From Devosia algicola (GTDB lineage: Bacteria; Pseudomonadota; Alphaproteobacteria; Rhizobiales; Devosiaceae), in assembly GCF_028816455.1 (NCBI RefSeq), contig NZ_CP118246.1:496001-560000 (forward strand): a DNA stretch of 64,000 nt, in the 5' to 3' direction. Positions within the stretch are counted from its first letter, which is position 1. Each line of letters starts with the position of its first letter. Positions 26,381-37,461 of the stretch are shown here, piece after piece. A program made the translations under genes and the position numbers. The notes beneath the pieces were generated by a model that did not search any database, was not told where the DNA came from, and saw only the letters and a program-made list of their open reading frames with translations.

Positions 26381-29300
26381 ATGTTGCAGTGGGTTAGGTC
26401 GATATCTTGGGTCTACTTTCTGGTGGTGCTGGGCTTCGGGCTGTCAAATGTTCACGCCGCCGAGCCGCAGATAAGCCTTCAGGAGAATACCGACCTTCCC
26501 GGCTTTGACTACGCCATCATCAAAAATACTGACCAGAATAGCTGTAGCGCCGCCTGCGCCAGCGACAATATCTGCGACGCCTTCACTTATAACCAGCGGT
26601 CCAAATGGTGCTTTCTCAAAGCTGGGGCAGGGCAGGCCACCCAGTTCGATGGTGCAATTTCCGGCACCATCGCCCGTGACCCGTCCGCCCAAGCCGTCGA
26701 CGCGCTCCGGCGGGCCGAATTACCCTTTCCTGCCGCCAACCTGATTGACGCTGCCAAGCGATTGGCGCGTGAACTGCCCCAGACCGATGCGCCACCGCCC
26801 AAAACCAGCTATGCCGATCTGGTTGTGTCCGGCAATCAGTCATTTGGGGCCGGTAACCCAGCTGGTGCCATCATTGCCTATCGACAGGCCCTGGCAATAA
26901 ATGCCAACGGCTTCGCCCTTTGGCAGGCGTTGGCAGACGCCACTTTGGCGCGGGCGGCTGCGGTTTCGGGCAAATCAAGTGGCGATAATAGTTATGACCT
27001 AGGCCTCACCGCTACCTCGGCGGCACTGAATGCGTTCTTGCGTTCCCAAACACACAAGGACCGCGCCAATGCACTGGCATCTCTGGCTGCCGCTATGGAA
27101 TATCGCCAGAACTGGCGCGAGGTCATCGCCACCTATCGCTTGTCCCTCAGTTTGGCCCAAAGCCAGAAAATTGCCGCACACCTTGAGGATGTGGTCGCGT
27201 TGCATGGCTTTCGCGTCGTCGATCATGTGGTCGATGCGGAATCCGCAGCGCCGCGCATTTGCGCGGTATTTTCGGAACCTCTGGCCCTGGGCGCTGATCT
27301 GTCAGCATTCGTTGTCGTCGCCGACACACCGCAGGTCGCGGTAGAAACCGAGCAGAGTCAGGTCTGTGTCGATGGCGTCTCGCATGGCAGCCGCTATGAA
27401 ATTCGCTTGCGCGCCGGGCTGCCCTCCGCCGATGGCGAAACCTTGGCCAAGGATGTCGATCTCGACGTCTATGTGCCTGATCGCACCCCGTTTGTCGGTT
27501 TCGCCAACAATGCCTATGTCATGCCCGCCGGATTGGGTGGCGGTCTGCCGATCACCTCGGTCAACGCACAAACTGCCGAAATCATGATCTATCGCATTGG
27601 TGACCGCGCTATCGCCACCGCCGTTCGCGACGGCATCTTTCAGGGCAATTTGACCCAATATTCGGCCGAAGACATTGCCGACAGGGTCGGGCAGCAGGTC
27701 TGGAATGGCGAAATTGATCTGGCCCAGGGCGCGGCCAACGTCATGACCACAACCGCCATTCCCGTCGCCAGGACGCTCGGTGACATGACCGCTGGTGCCT
27801 ACGTCATCACCGCCAGGGTCAAGGGAACAGACACCGAATATTGGACCGAAATGGCGACACAGTGGTTCATCGTTACCGATCTGGGTTTGACAACATTTGC
27901 CGGCGATGACGGCGTCACTGCCTTCGTTCGCGGTCTTGGTGACGCGGCCCCGGTCGCGGGCGCCACCGTTCGGCTCGTCGCCGTCAACAATGACATTCTG
28001 GGACAAGCCAAAACTGACGCCGATGGTCGAGCAAGTTTTGCGCCGGGCCTGTCTCGCGGCCAAGGGGGCAGGGCGCCCCAGCTTTTGACCGCCGAGACCG
28101 CTGATGGCGACTATGCGTTTCTTGACCTGTCCAAGCCAGCCTTCGATCTGACCGACCGTGGCGTCGAGGGGCGCCCCGCGCCCGGACCGCTGGACCTGTT
28201 CGCGACCACCGAGCGTGGCGTCTATCGTCCCGGCGAAACCGTTTTTCTCACCGCGCTGTTACGCGATGCACAAGCCAATGCCGTTCCCGATCTGCCATTG
28301 ACCTTGTCGGTCGAACGTCCCGATGGCGTCGTTGCACAAAAGCAGGTTCTCAAGGATCAGGGGGCCGGTGGCTATTTCGCCGCCTTGCCCATGGTCGAAG
28401 AAGCCATGCGCGGCTCCTGGACAATTCGCCTTTACGCCGACCCCAAGGCCGACGCGCTGGCGACAACCGCCTTTCTGGTCGAGGACTTCGAACCCGAGCG
28501 ATTGGCCTTTGAACTCAACGCGCCCGACGCGCCGCTCAAGGCCGGCGCGGTTAGTACGGTCAATCTCAACGCCAAATATCTTTATGGTGCCACAGCGCCC
28601 GATCTCGACGTCGAGGCAGACGTAATCATCAGCCCGCGCACAACGCTCAAGGACTATCCGGGCTACACCTTCGGCCGCCTTGATGACACCATTGAAACCA
28701 GCCGTGAGCCGCTGGGTGTCGTCGCAACCACCGATGCTTCTGGCGATGCTGTCGCCGAACTGACCATTCCCGAACTACAGGCAACGACGCGGCCGCTTGC
28801 CGCCCAGTTGCTGTTCCGCCTCGTCGATACCAACGGGCGCACAATAGAACGTAGCCTCAGCCGTCCGTTGCTCGCCGATGGCAATCGCCTCGGTATCAAA
28901 CCTGTATTTGCCGATCCGACCGGGCTCGCCGAGGGCAGCGAAGCACAGTTTCAAGTTGTGGTCGTCGCGCCCGACGGTGCTGCAATTGCCGCCACAGGTC
29001 TCAAATGGACCTTGTCCCGGGTTGACACCAACTATCAATGGTACCGCGACGGGAGCACCTGGAAGTGGGAAGCAATTTCCACCACCAACAAGGTCGCTTC
29101 TGGCAGCGCCGATACGCCTGACGGCGGTCCGGTAACCATTGGCGCCAATGTCGACTGGGGTCGCTATCAGATCGAAGTTGAAACTACTGGCGAGGGTGCA
29201 ACCTCATCGAGCCTACGAATTCTATGCGGGCTATTATTATGCCGACGCCGGCAGCGATACGCCCGATACCCTTCAGGTTGCTCTGGACAAGCCCGCCTAT

Positions 29301-31876
29301 CGCGTCGGTGAAACTGCCCAACTCAAACTTGACCCGCAATTTGCTGGCACGGCGTTGATCATGGTCGTGGATAACACCATCATCAATATGCAGGCCGTTC
29401 AAGTGCCTGAAGGCGGTACGACAATCGACCTGCCCGTCACCGACGACTGGGGCCCAGGCGCCTATGTTACGGCGGTCCTCTATCGACCTGCCGACGCTGG
29501 CGAAAAACGTATGCCCTCGCGAGCGCTTGGTCTGGCCTTTGCCGATGTTGATCCCGGCGACCGGAAACTCAATGTTGCTCTTGATACGCCAAGCGTGTCG
29601 CTGCCGCGCCAAAGTTTCGCCGCGACCGTACATCTGGACAATGTTGCTGCTGGCCAAACCGCTTATGTCGCCGTCGCAGCGGTCGATCTCGGCATTCTTA
29701 ACCTCACAAATTTCAAGGTGCCAAGTCCTGACGACTGGTATTTTGGTCAGCGCCAGTTAGGCGTCGAGGTGCGCGACCTCTATGGCCAGTTGATTGACCC
29801 GACCCAGGGTCTGGCCGGAGCCATGCGCTCTGGTGGTGATGGCGCCGCCGCCCGCTTGGGAACACCGCCGCCAACGTCGGTGCTGGTCGCTCTTCACTCC
29901 GGCATCGTCGAGGTTGACGCCAATGGTAACGCCACCGTTGCGTTCGACATGCCAGATTTTGCCGGCACCGTCCGCGTCGTGGCCATGGCCTGGACGACTA
30001 ATGCTGTCGGGCACGCCTCCGCCGATGTCATCGTGCGCGATCCTGTCGTGGTCACGCTTAGCCCGCCGCGATTCTTGCGTATCGGCGACCAATCCCGATT
30101 GCTGGTCGAAGTAAATAATGTCGGTGGCGACGCTGGCACTTACGGCGTCGACCTGTCGACCGGGGACGGCATTGCCGCAGGTGCAGCCTCATCGGATATC
30201 GACTTGTCACAAGGTGCTAGAACCAGCCTCGATCTCGCCCTGTCCGGCACGGGTCTTGGCGATTGGCCTGTTGTTGTCACGCTGACCGCGCCCGACGGCA
30301 CCACCCAAACCAAGGAATTGACCCTTGGTGTGCGCCCCGCCAGCGCCATGGTCACCACCAGCCGACTATTGCCGCTCAAGGCGGGCGACAGCTTCACCAT
30401 CGACGATGGCTTCTTTGATGGCTATATCGACGACGCCACCATCATGACTCTCGCCATTGGCCCTCTGGCCCGGCTCGATGTGCCCGGATTGCTGGTCTCG
30501 CTTGATCGCTATCCTTATGGGTGCGCCGAGCAAACCTCGAGCCGCGCGCTGCCGCTGCTCTATCTCAACGATGTTGCCCGCTTGATGGGGTTGGAAGAAG
30601 ACTCCAAGGCTCAACCAAACTGTCATTGATGCCATCGCCAGCCTGCTTGCCAAGCAGACCTCTGGCGGCGGCTTTGGCCTCTGGGGTCCATTCAGCGGTG
30701 GTGACGCCTGGCTCGATGGCTTCGTCACCGACTTCCTCTTGCGGGCCAAGGATCAAGGCTACGATGTGCCTGAATTGGCATTGACCATGGCTTTGGACAA
30801 TCTTGCCAACCAACTTTCTTATGCCGCCGATTTTGACAATGGCGGCGAGGATGTTGCCTATGCGTTATATGATCTGGCACGGGCAGGGCGGGCGTCAATG
30901 GGCGATCTTCGCTACTATCTCGAGGCCCGCCTGAACGCCTTTGCAACGCCATTGGCCCAGGCTCAGGCTCGGCGCGGCACTGGCACTCTATGGCGACAAC
31001 AAGCGTGCCGCCGTCGCCTTCTCCGCCGCCGTCGCCCGCCTCGACAACACCGAGGCTGACCCCGGCTACCGGGCTGACTATGGCAGTCGTTTGCGCGACA
31101 CCGCCGGCGTTCTGGCGTTGGCCGCCGAGTTCAGCCCGACCAGCGTCGACCTCGTCGCCCTGGCCCGGGATGTTGGAACCTTGCGCGATGCCGAACTCTA
31201 TACCTCAACCCAGGAAGATAGTTGGACGCTGCTCGCCGCCGCCGCGACCGGCAGTGAGACGACCGAAGGCGCCATAAGCCTTGATGGCGACGCCCTGTCG
31301 GCGCCGCTCTACCGCCGGTACGACAGAATCGGCTTTGTCGCACACGAGATCGCCAACACAGGCGACACAGACAGTGAGGTCAACGTTACCGTTTCTGGCT
31401 ACCCGACCACCCAACCCGCTGCCACCAGCAATGGCTTTACCCTGTCACGGGAATATTTCCTGCCTGATGGTAGCCGGGTTGATCCTGAATTGACCCCGAT
31501 CGCCCAAAATACCCGTCTGGTCGTGGTGCTGACCATCCGGCCGAAAAATCTGGGTTCAGGGCAATATCTCGTCGCTGATCCGCTGCCTGCCGGGTTCGAG
31601 ATTGAAAACCCCGATCTTTCTGCCGGTGGTGGTGCCGCCGATTATCGCTGGCTCAAGCTCAATCAGCCAAATCACGTGGAATCACGCACTGACCAATATG
31701 TCGCCGCCTTCCGCTATAGTGCTGAGCAACCCAGCATTACCACGGCCTATCTGGTCCGTGCCGTATCGCCCGGAACTTTCGTCCTCCCGGGCGCCACGGT
31801 AGAGGACATGTACCGACCCCAGTTCCGCGCCAATACGGCCGCCGGCTCACTTGAGGTCACTGCGACCGGGCCATGA
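26381..31876 (+). CDS. Alpha-2-macroglobulin family protein (frame broken three times)
   Basis: Extra bases at 29212, 30609 and 30967 split one very long gene; corrected, it encodes about 1830 residues. It has a signal peptide (ending NVHAAEP), an N-terminal PAN/apple-like cysteine domain (SCSAACASDNICDAF...WCFLK), macroglobulin repeats (RGVYRPGETVFLTALLRD), and the thioester motif YGCAEQTSS near residue 1381 followed by alpha-helical toroid segments (GGFGLWGP). Bacterial homologues trap proteases in the periplasm; the thioester Cys and Gln are intact. The stop overlaps the pbpC start (ATGA), the common bacterial pairing of envelope defence with cell-wall repair. Confidence 0.9.
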
Positions 31877-34009
31877 CAAGTCCCGGGCACGCTTATCATG
31901 AAACGCCGCTGCGTCCCTGGACGCGGCGGCTCATCATTGCCGCCTTTTCACTGTTCGTGCTGGTCTTTGCAGCGGTCATTCAACTCAACTCGATGCTGAT
32001 CGGCATCACCAACGACTTGCCTGCCACACCCGATCTCGATCGTCTGCCGGTGTCAGTCGCCGTTATTGATCGCAACGCCAAATTGCTGCGCCCCTTCACT
32101 ACTGCCGACGGTCGCTGGCGTCTGCCAGTTGATCGCGCCGATGTCGATCCGCACTTCATCGCCATGCTGCTCGCCTATGAGGATCGTGGATTCGCCAGCC
32201 ACAACGGCATTGCGTGGTCGTCCATGTTCCGCGCCGCAGCCCAGTTTGTTGCCGCAGGCGGGCACGTTGTCTCGGGTGGATCGACCCTGACCATGCAGGT
32301 CGCCCGGCTTGTTGAAGGTGAACCCACCCGCAACCTCTGGGGCAAACTGCGCCAGATGGTGCACGCCGACCAGTTGGAGCATCATCTAAGCAAGGACCAG
32401 ATCGCTTGATCTCTACCTGACCCTGGCTCCCTATGGTGGTAATATCGAAGGTATACGCGCGGCCAGCCTTGCCTATTTCGGCAAGGAACCCAGCCGTCTG
32501 ACCACCGCCCAATCGGCCCTTTTGGTTGCACTGCCGCAGTCGCCCGAGGCGCGTCGACCCGACCGCGATCCCACAGCCGCTCGCAATAGCCGCAATATGG
32601 TGCTTGATCGACTGGCCCAATCCGGCGCCCTCAGCGTTGAGGAAGCCCGCGCCGCCAAACTCGAGCCTGTCCCAACTGGCCGCCGTGATTTCCCCATGCT
32701 CGCCGCCCATCTGGCCGAACAGGCGGTCAAAGCCCAACCACAGGCGCGCACCATCGCCCTCACCATAGACCGTCGCCTGCAGGACGCACTCGAACATCTT
32801 GGCGCCACCCGTGCGCGACGGCTGGACCCAAAAGTCTCGGTCGGCATCGTCGCCGCCGATATCGCCACCGGCAAAATCCTCGCCTCGGTCGGCTCCGCCG
32901 GTCTGTTCGACACCCAGGCCGATGGCTTTCTGGACATGACCAACGCCGTGCGCTCACCCGGTTCAACCCTCAAACCGCTGATCTTCGGTCTTGCCTTCGA
33001 GCTTGGCCTCGCACACCCGCAAAGCCTGATCGAAGATCGCCCCACCGCCTTCGGCAGCTACGTGCCGGTCAATTTCGACGGTTTTAGTCGTGGTACCGTC
33101 ACGATCCACGATGCGCTTACCCAGTCGCTCAACATCCCCGCTATCGTCGTGCTCGACGCCGTTGGCCCGGCGCGCCTTGTGGCCCGGCTGCGCCGAGCCC
33201 ATGCCGAACCGCGCCTACCCCTCGACACCGCCCCCAGCCTGGCTGTCGGCTTGGGTGGCGTCGGCATCACCCTGCGCGATCTGGTCTCCCTCTATGCCGC
33301 TCTCGCCAATGGCGGCAAAGCGGTCCAACTCCTGGACGGTACCGCAGCCGATCCGATCACCAAGGTACCATTCGCTCCGCCGGTACTTGATCCAGTCGCT
33401 GCTTGGTATGTTGCTGATATTCTTGCCGACGTACCCCCGCCGCTCAACGGATCGCCCGGTCGCATCGCCTATAAAACCGGAACCTCCTATGGCTATCGCG
33501 ATGCCTGGGCCATTGGCTTTGATGGTAAAACGGTCATCGGCGTGTGGGTGGGACGCCCCGATGGTGCTCCGGTACCCGGCCTCACCGGCATAACGGGGGC
33601 CGCACCGATCCTGTTTGAGAGTTTTGACCGGCTTGGCGACCGTCGCGCGCCATTGCCCCGCGCGCCAACCGGCGCCATCCTGGCCACAAACACCGAGCTT
33701 CCAGCGCCACTGCGCCGCTTTCGGCATCCTGATGGCGACATGGTCGCGCGCGACGCAGCGCCCGAAATAGCATTTCCAACCGATGGTGTGGAGGTCGATC
33801 TGGGATTGAGCAGTGACACCACAGCGCCCTTGTTCGTCAAGGTTCGCAACGGCGTACCGCCTTTTACGTTCCTCGCCAACGGCGCGCCGTTCGGGCATGC
33901 TGAATTTGCTCGTCAGGAAAGTTGGACGCCGGATGGTCCGGGCTACGTCACCCTATCAGTCATCGATTCCGAGGGCCGTGGTGATGCTGTCACCGTATTT
34001 TTGAATTAA
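31873..34009 (+). CDS. pbpC: Penicillin-binding protein 1C (frame broken once)
   Basis: A bifunctional peptidoglycan synthase of about 711 residues after correction. It has one N-terminal membrane segment, a GT51 transglycosylase domain (AYEDRGFASHNG, GGSTLTMQVARL), a transpeptidase domain with SPGSTLKPL (active Ser in S-T-L-K), SLN and KTGTSYGYRD, and a C-terminal PBP1C-type domain. The frame shifts by +1 near 32401-32405, where KDQI should run on into LDLYLTLAPYGGN; unlike the other breaks this one is not at an AGCT. The start overlaps the macroglobulin stop. Together they are likely an envelope protection pair. Confidence 0.9.
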
Positions 34010-34026
34010 CCCCGTCGCCTTGAACG

Positions 34027-34239
34027 TCAGGCCCGTATGCCGCGCGGATAGTCCATCAGCGTACGCCCGGTTAATGTGATCAAATAGGTACCCGACACAG
34101 GCTGCACCCAACCATTGGCGACGAGCCTGTCGACGACATCAACGCCAAGCGCGCCAAGGCGTCCCTCGCTGATGTGCTGCATGTCCCGAAAGTCCGATGG
34201 CTTGACACCCTCGAGAATTGTATCCGTCATGGGTTTCAT
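34027..34239 (-). CDS. Small hypothetical protein
   Basis: A 70-residue protein that I do not recognise, starting MKPMTDTILEGVKPSDF and ending TGRTLMDYPRGIRA. The start at 34239 is preceded by AAGGGAGAG, which supports translation. No cysteine pairs, signal or membrane segment are seen; the middle (GRLGALGVDVVDRLVANGWV) could be a small winged-helix-like fold. It converges on pbpC with 17 bases between stops. It could be a short regulator or a conserved orphan. Confidence 0.55.
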   Translation of the reverse strand: MKPMTDTILEGVKPSDFRDMQHISEGRLGALGVDVVDRLVANGWVQPVSGTYLITLTGRTLMDYPRGIRA

Positions 34240-34579
34240 CGCTCGCTCTCCCTTGCTCGCTTGGCTAGCGAATAACAAAATTGACCGTCTGTCCATCTGC
34301 AGTTTTGCAAATCCGCCATATGGTGAACTCGCCGCGTATTGTCGCAAAACCACTATGCGGCCCAAGCGCGAATTTGACCATTAGATCATTCGTACTATGC
34401 CAACCTATCTTATATTGATTTCAGTCGGTTAGCGGAAAGTGCCGACTCAATTTGTCAATAGCCGGGGGCAGGGGCTTTTCACGTCGGCATATTTGCTTTG
34501 CGGTGTGCCCGCACCCCTTGCCGTTTGCGACCGGGGCAGGCACAAGGATACGGTCACCAAGCCAAAAAGGCATATTGCA
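34240..34579. other. Gap between small hypothetical and MAPEG genes
   Basis: This 340-base divergent gap has lower GC around 34384-34440 than its surroundings and probably contains the promoters of both flanking genes. Open frames crossing it are extensions of the MAPEG gene or shadows, without ribosome sites. No repeat or RNA gene was recognised. Confidence 0.5.
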
Positions 34580-34972
34580 ATGTTGCTGATCATATTTCTG
34601 GTTCTTGTCTTGGCCGTGTTTCAGGCGTTCCTGCCGGGAAAATATCTGGTTGATCAGGTTGGCCCTGAATCGCAGATGGGGCCGAGGGACAATCTACCGC
34701 CGCCAACACCAAAATTATCGCGTGCCCAAAACGCCCTGCGAAATTTCCACGAAACCTTACCCGTGTTCGTCACGCTATCTGTATTGTCCATCGTTCTGGG
34801 TGAGCAGGAATGGCTGTCGCTACTCGGTGCCTGGCTGTTTCTGATCGGCAGGGTCGGCCACGTTGTGTGCTACCTCAAGGCACTCAGTCCCTGGCGGTCT
34901 GTAGCATTCATGACTGCCTTGATCGGTTTGCTCCTGATGGCGATCCCGCTAATTCCGCATATCTGGGCTTAA
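34580..34972 (+). CDS. MAPEG family membrane protein
   Basis: A 130-residue protein with four hydrophobic segments (LLIIFLVLVLAVFQAFLPG at the start) and the MAPEG hallmark RAQNALRNFHETLPVFV after the first segment. The family includes membrane glutathione transferases and many bacterial proteins of unknown function. The start at 34580 has AAGG upstream and coincides with the first membrane segment; a longer frame from 34439 is unlikely. It lies just upstream of tRNA-Trp with no obvious functional link. Confidence 0.82.
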   Translation: MLLIIFLVLVLAVFQAFLPGKYLVDQVGPESQMGPRDNLPPPTPKLSRAQNALRNFHETLPVFVTLSVLSIVLGEQEWLSLLGAWLFLIGRVGHVVCYLKALSPWRSVAFMTALIGLLLMAIPLIPHIWA

Positions 34973-35029
34973 GCACGCAACTGGGTCTTGCGCAAAACCG
35001 ACTTTCCGACTAGACACGGCCTCGCCTGG

Positions 35030-35106
35030 AGGGGTGTAGGCTCAGTTGGTAGAGCATCGGTCTCCAAAACCGAGGGTCGTGGGTTCGAGTCCCCCCGCCC
35101 CTGCCA
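35030..35106 (+). tRNA. tRNA-Trp (CCA anticodon), with an extra base in the D-arm
   Basis: The cloverleaf can be drawn by eye: acceptor AGGGGTG/CGCCCCT, anticodon stem TCGGT/ACCGA with loop CTCCAAA (anticodon CCA), TTCGAGT loop, discriminator G and an encoded CCA end. The D-arm reads TAGGCTCAGTTGGTAGAGC, whereas tRNAs of this type have TAGCTCAG; the extra G at 35040 falls in an AGCT and makes the gene 77 instead of 76 bases. One T-stem pair (T opposite C) is also imperfect. It lies upstream of secE, as is common in alphaproteobacteria, though here with other genes between. Confidence 0.93.
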
Positions 35107-35162
35107 GGCCTGTCTCCACCAGGAAGACACCATTTTCGATCGATTGGCGCGACGCATCTCGG

Positions 35163-35634
35163 TCAAACCGTTGACCGGCTAAACAGCCATCGCGGTGTTT
35201 TCTGGGCGTATGCCTGATATCCGGATTCAAATTCATTAAGGAGCCTGTTGCTCCTCCACCGGCACCACCCAACGGTCCAGCGCGAACCAAAGCGCGGGTA
35301 TCGTTATAATGACCCAATCCAGGCTGAAAGCCACCATACCGCCACTGAGCAGCATTATCATGCCGATATAGAATGGGTTCCTGCTAAACTTGAAAACGCC
35401 GCTGGTCACCAGGCTGATCGGCTTGTGAAATGGACGTGTGGTCGTGCGCGCCCGAGCAAGTTCGCGCGCTGCAAGAATTTCCAGTCCGACACCCGCAACG
35501 CCCAGTCCCGTGCCGATTGGCACCATAAAGCTGAGCACTGCCCGCGCCGGCAGCAGGTTTAGTGGGGCTAGCCATTCGAGCAATATTGCTGCGCCGACTG
35601 CCAGGGTCGCAAAAAAATCAGGTGGTTTGCGCAA
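35163..35634 (-). CDS. Isoprenylcysteine carboxyl methyltransferase-like (ICMT/PEMT) membrane protein (frame broken once)
   Basis: A small membrane methyltransferase-like protein. An extra base at 35244 truncates it at VVPVEEQQAP; removing it continues as QLLNEFESGYQAYAQK then TPRWLFSR, the usual C-terminal motif of this family (Glu-Glu, Phe, Tyr, Trp-Leu), for about 156 residues. Four hydrophobic segments and KFSRNPFYIGMIMLL, the family's Arg-Asn-Pro-x-Tyr motif, are present. Start at TTG 35634, weakly supported by GAGG. Substrates in bacteria are unknown; isoprenoid or phospholipid methylation is only family knowledge. Confidence 0.78.
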
Positions 35635-35660
35635 GATAGCCTCAGATGAGTTGATCGATT

Positions 35661-35939
35661 TTACCGATACCGGTCCGCCAGCGAGTCGATATCACCAATC
35701 GCCAGCAGGTGAAATTCTCGCACCACCCGCAGCACTGGCTTTAGTGCGAAACAGGCAGATCCAACGACAAACATCCAGATGGCGGGCGTTTGTAGCGAAG
35801 CGTAAAAGAACAGAGCCGACCCGATCAAGAACAGAATGGCGGCCATTGCGTCCACAAGCGTGTAAACCAGTTCATATACCGCATAGAGTTTCCGTTGCTG
35901 CGGCGTATTGGTTGCGCTGTCTTGCTGAAAGATGGCCAT
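35661..35939 (-). CDS. YrhK-domain membrane protein
   Basis: A 92-residue protein with two membrane segments (VYTLVDAMAAILFLIGSALFFY, then WMFVVGSACFALKPVLRVVREF). The Tyr-Glu start of the first segment and the Asp inside it match the YrhK domain, which has no assigned function. I chose the ATG at 35939, where similarity starts; a longer frame from 36020 is possible. It lies on the same strand as the ICMT-like gene and 26 bases ahead of it, so the two may be co-transcribed. Confidence 0.6.
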   Translation of the reverse strand: MAIFQQDSATNTPQQRKLYAVYELVYTLVDAMAAILFLIGSALFFYASLQTPAIWMFVVGSACFALKPVLRVVREFHLLAIGDIDSLADRYR

Positions 35940-36155
35940 CGGGTACTCGCTTTGTTGTCTCGATTGGATGTGTCCGAATTCACCGAACCGGCTTTTCCAC
36001 TTGGGTGTCAATATCGCCATCGGCGCCGGCAGGTCGTCGGAGTCACATGTCCGTGCTTGTCAGGCATGCGCCAATTTCGCCGCGTCCGATTGATCAAATC
36101 GCAATAATTTTACGCACATACTGACCCTTCCTGGAGTTTTGGGGAAATCGACCGG

Positions 36156-37019
36156 ATGCACGACGTACTGAGTTATTTGGGCACGCAAATGTCTGGAGTG
36201 GTCTATTCCCTGTTGCCATTGCCGTTTTTTATCATCCTGGCCCTGGCAACCAAGGGGCGGCAGGTGGTCGCGGACATCAGGCAATACGCGCCCGAAGCTA
36301 AAATCGCCGTGCTAATGCTGACCTTGGACGCAATATTGGTGGCGCCGATCATCATTGTCACTTCGCTGGCAATCGCCGGATTGTTTCAACAGTTCGGCCC
36401 GACCAATGCGTTGGCGGGGTTCTGGCAGACAGTGCCCGCCGTCATCGTTGCGCTGCTGGCCGTATTCATTGGTGACATGATCGGATATTGGCGTCATCGC
36501 CTCGAGCACACCTCGCTCCTCTGGCCAGCGCACGCTATTCATCACAGTGACACGGCGATGACCTGGTTGGCCATATTCCGGTTTCACCCGTTCAACCGTC
36601 TTTCCACTTTTATCTTGGACGCCACCGTGCTGACGGCATTGGGCCTGCCACCCTATGCGGTTTTCGTCAATGGTCTGGTCCGTCACTATTACGGTGCCTT
36701 TATCCATGCCGATGTGCCGTGGACTTATGGCCGCGTTTTCGGCAGGATTTTCGTCTCCCCGGCCATGCACCGTTGGCACCACGCTCTCGATCCGGCAGCT
36801 TTCAATACCAATTTTACAACGGTGTTCTCATTCATTGACCTGATGTTTGGCACGCGGCGCGTGCCCGGTCCGTGTGACGTGGCATTGGGTGTATCCGACA
36901 AGATGGCCCCGGGTTTCCTTGGGCAGATACTCCACCCCTTCAAGCCGCGTTCTTACGCCGCCTATCGAAATTGGCGACAGAGGGCAGGGCAGGGTAAGGG
37001 ACAGGCCTCGCAATCTTAG
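36156..37019 (+). CDS. Sterol desaturase/fatty acid hydroxylase family protein
   Basis: A 287-residue membrane-bound di-iron oxygenase. The histidine clusters expected of the family are present: HRLEH and HAIHHSD in the middle, HHYYGAFIH-type residues after the next membrane span, and HRWHH near 205-209. Four or so membrane segments surround them. It probably hydroxylates or desaturates a lipid such as a hopanoid, carotenoid or fatty acid; the substrate is not known. It is unrelated to the secE operon that follows. Confidence 0.85.
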   Translation: MHDVLSYLGTQMSGVVYSLLPLPFFIILALATKGRQVVADIRQYAPEAKIAVLMLTLDAILVAPIIIVTSLAIAGLFQQFGPTNALAGFWQTVPAVIVALLAVFIGDMIGYWRHRLEHTSLLWPAHAIHHSDTAMTWLAIFRFHPFNRLSTFILDATVLTALGLPPYAVFVNGLVRHYYGAFIHADVPWTYGRVFGRIFVSPAMHRWHHALDPAAFNTNFTTVFSFIDLMFGTRRVPGPCDVALGVSDKMAPGFLGQILHPFKPRSYAAYRNWRQRAGQGKGQASQS

Positions 37020-37056
37020 CCATGGCAGGACGGTCACTAATGCCACCTGCGTCCTT

Positions 37057-37115
37057 GAAAATGTCGGGCATTTGCCCATCTATAGTTGCCGATGGTTGTT
37101 TTAGGGGACATTTTC
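37057..37115 (+). promoter_or_regulatory. Inverted repeat in the secE leader
   Basis: GAAAATGTC (37057-37065) is repeated inverted as GACATTTTC (37107-37115), with a small GGGCA/TGCCC hairpin inside. It lies 116 bases before the secE start and may form a leader RNA structure or mark a protein-binding pair. The arms resemble those in the rpoB leader. No run of T follows, so it is not a standard terminator. Confidence 0.4.
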
Positions 37116-37230
37116 CTCTGCCAGCTGTTGCATTTGGCGCGTAACTTCTCTAGATACCGCATCTCCAGCCGTGCGGGTTAACTGCGCGGCCTTTGGTTTT
37201 GCATTAAAACTCAAACGAGTTGATTCGCTT

Positions 37231-37425
37231 ATGGCCCGTACGAACCCGATCGTTTTTTTTCAGCAGGTCCGCACGGAAGTTTCCAAGGTTACCTGGCCCG
37301 GTCGCAATGAAGTGGTGGTTTCCACCATCATGGTGCTGGTTCTGGTCATCGCGGCAAGTCTGTTCTTCCTGCTGGCGGATCAGATCATCTCGTGGTTGGT
37401 ATCGTTGATGCTGTCGATCCGCTAA
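37231..37425 (+). CDS. secE: Preprotein translocase subunit SecE
   Basis: A 64-residue single-span form of SecE. It has the amphipathic helix and hinge FFQQVRTEVSKVTWPGRNEV followed by one membrane helix (VSTIMVLVLVIAASLFFLL). SecE clamps the SecYG channel in the inner membrane. The start at 37231 matches the usual alphaproteobacterial length; the 20-residue extension from 37171 is not conserved-looking. It is followed 36 bases later by nusG, the universal secE-nusG pair. Confidence 0.95.
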   Translation: MARTNPIVFFQQVRTEVSKVTWPGRNEVVVSTIMVLVLVIAASLFFLLADQIISWLVSLMLSIR

Positions 37426-37461
37426 GGCGGCTAATACTAATATCAGGAGCGGCGACGCGGC

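Noticed and set aside
26381..34009. The macroglobulin and pbpC pieces as decaying pseudogenes
   Set aside because: All pieces rejoin with single-base corrections and keep every catalytic motif; no nonsense codons or missing segments are seen inside the pieces.
35236..35634. A truncated ICMT-like protein ending QQAP
   Set aside because: Deleting one base at 35244 continues into the expected C-terminal motif of the family, so the truncation is another case of the AGCT pattern.
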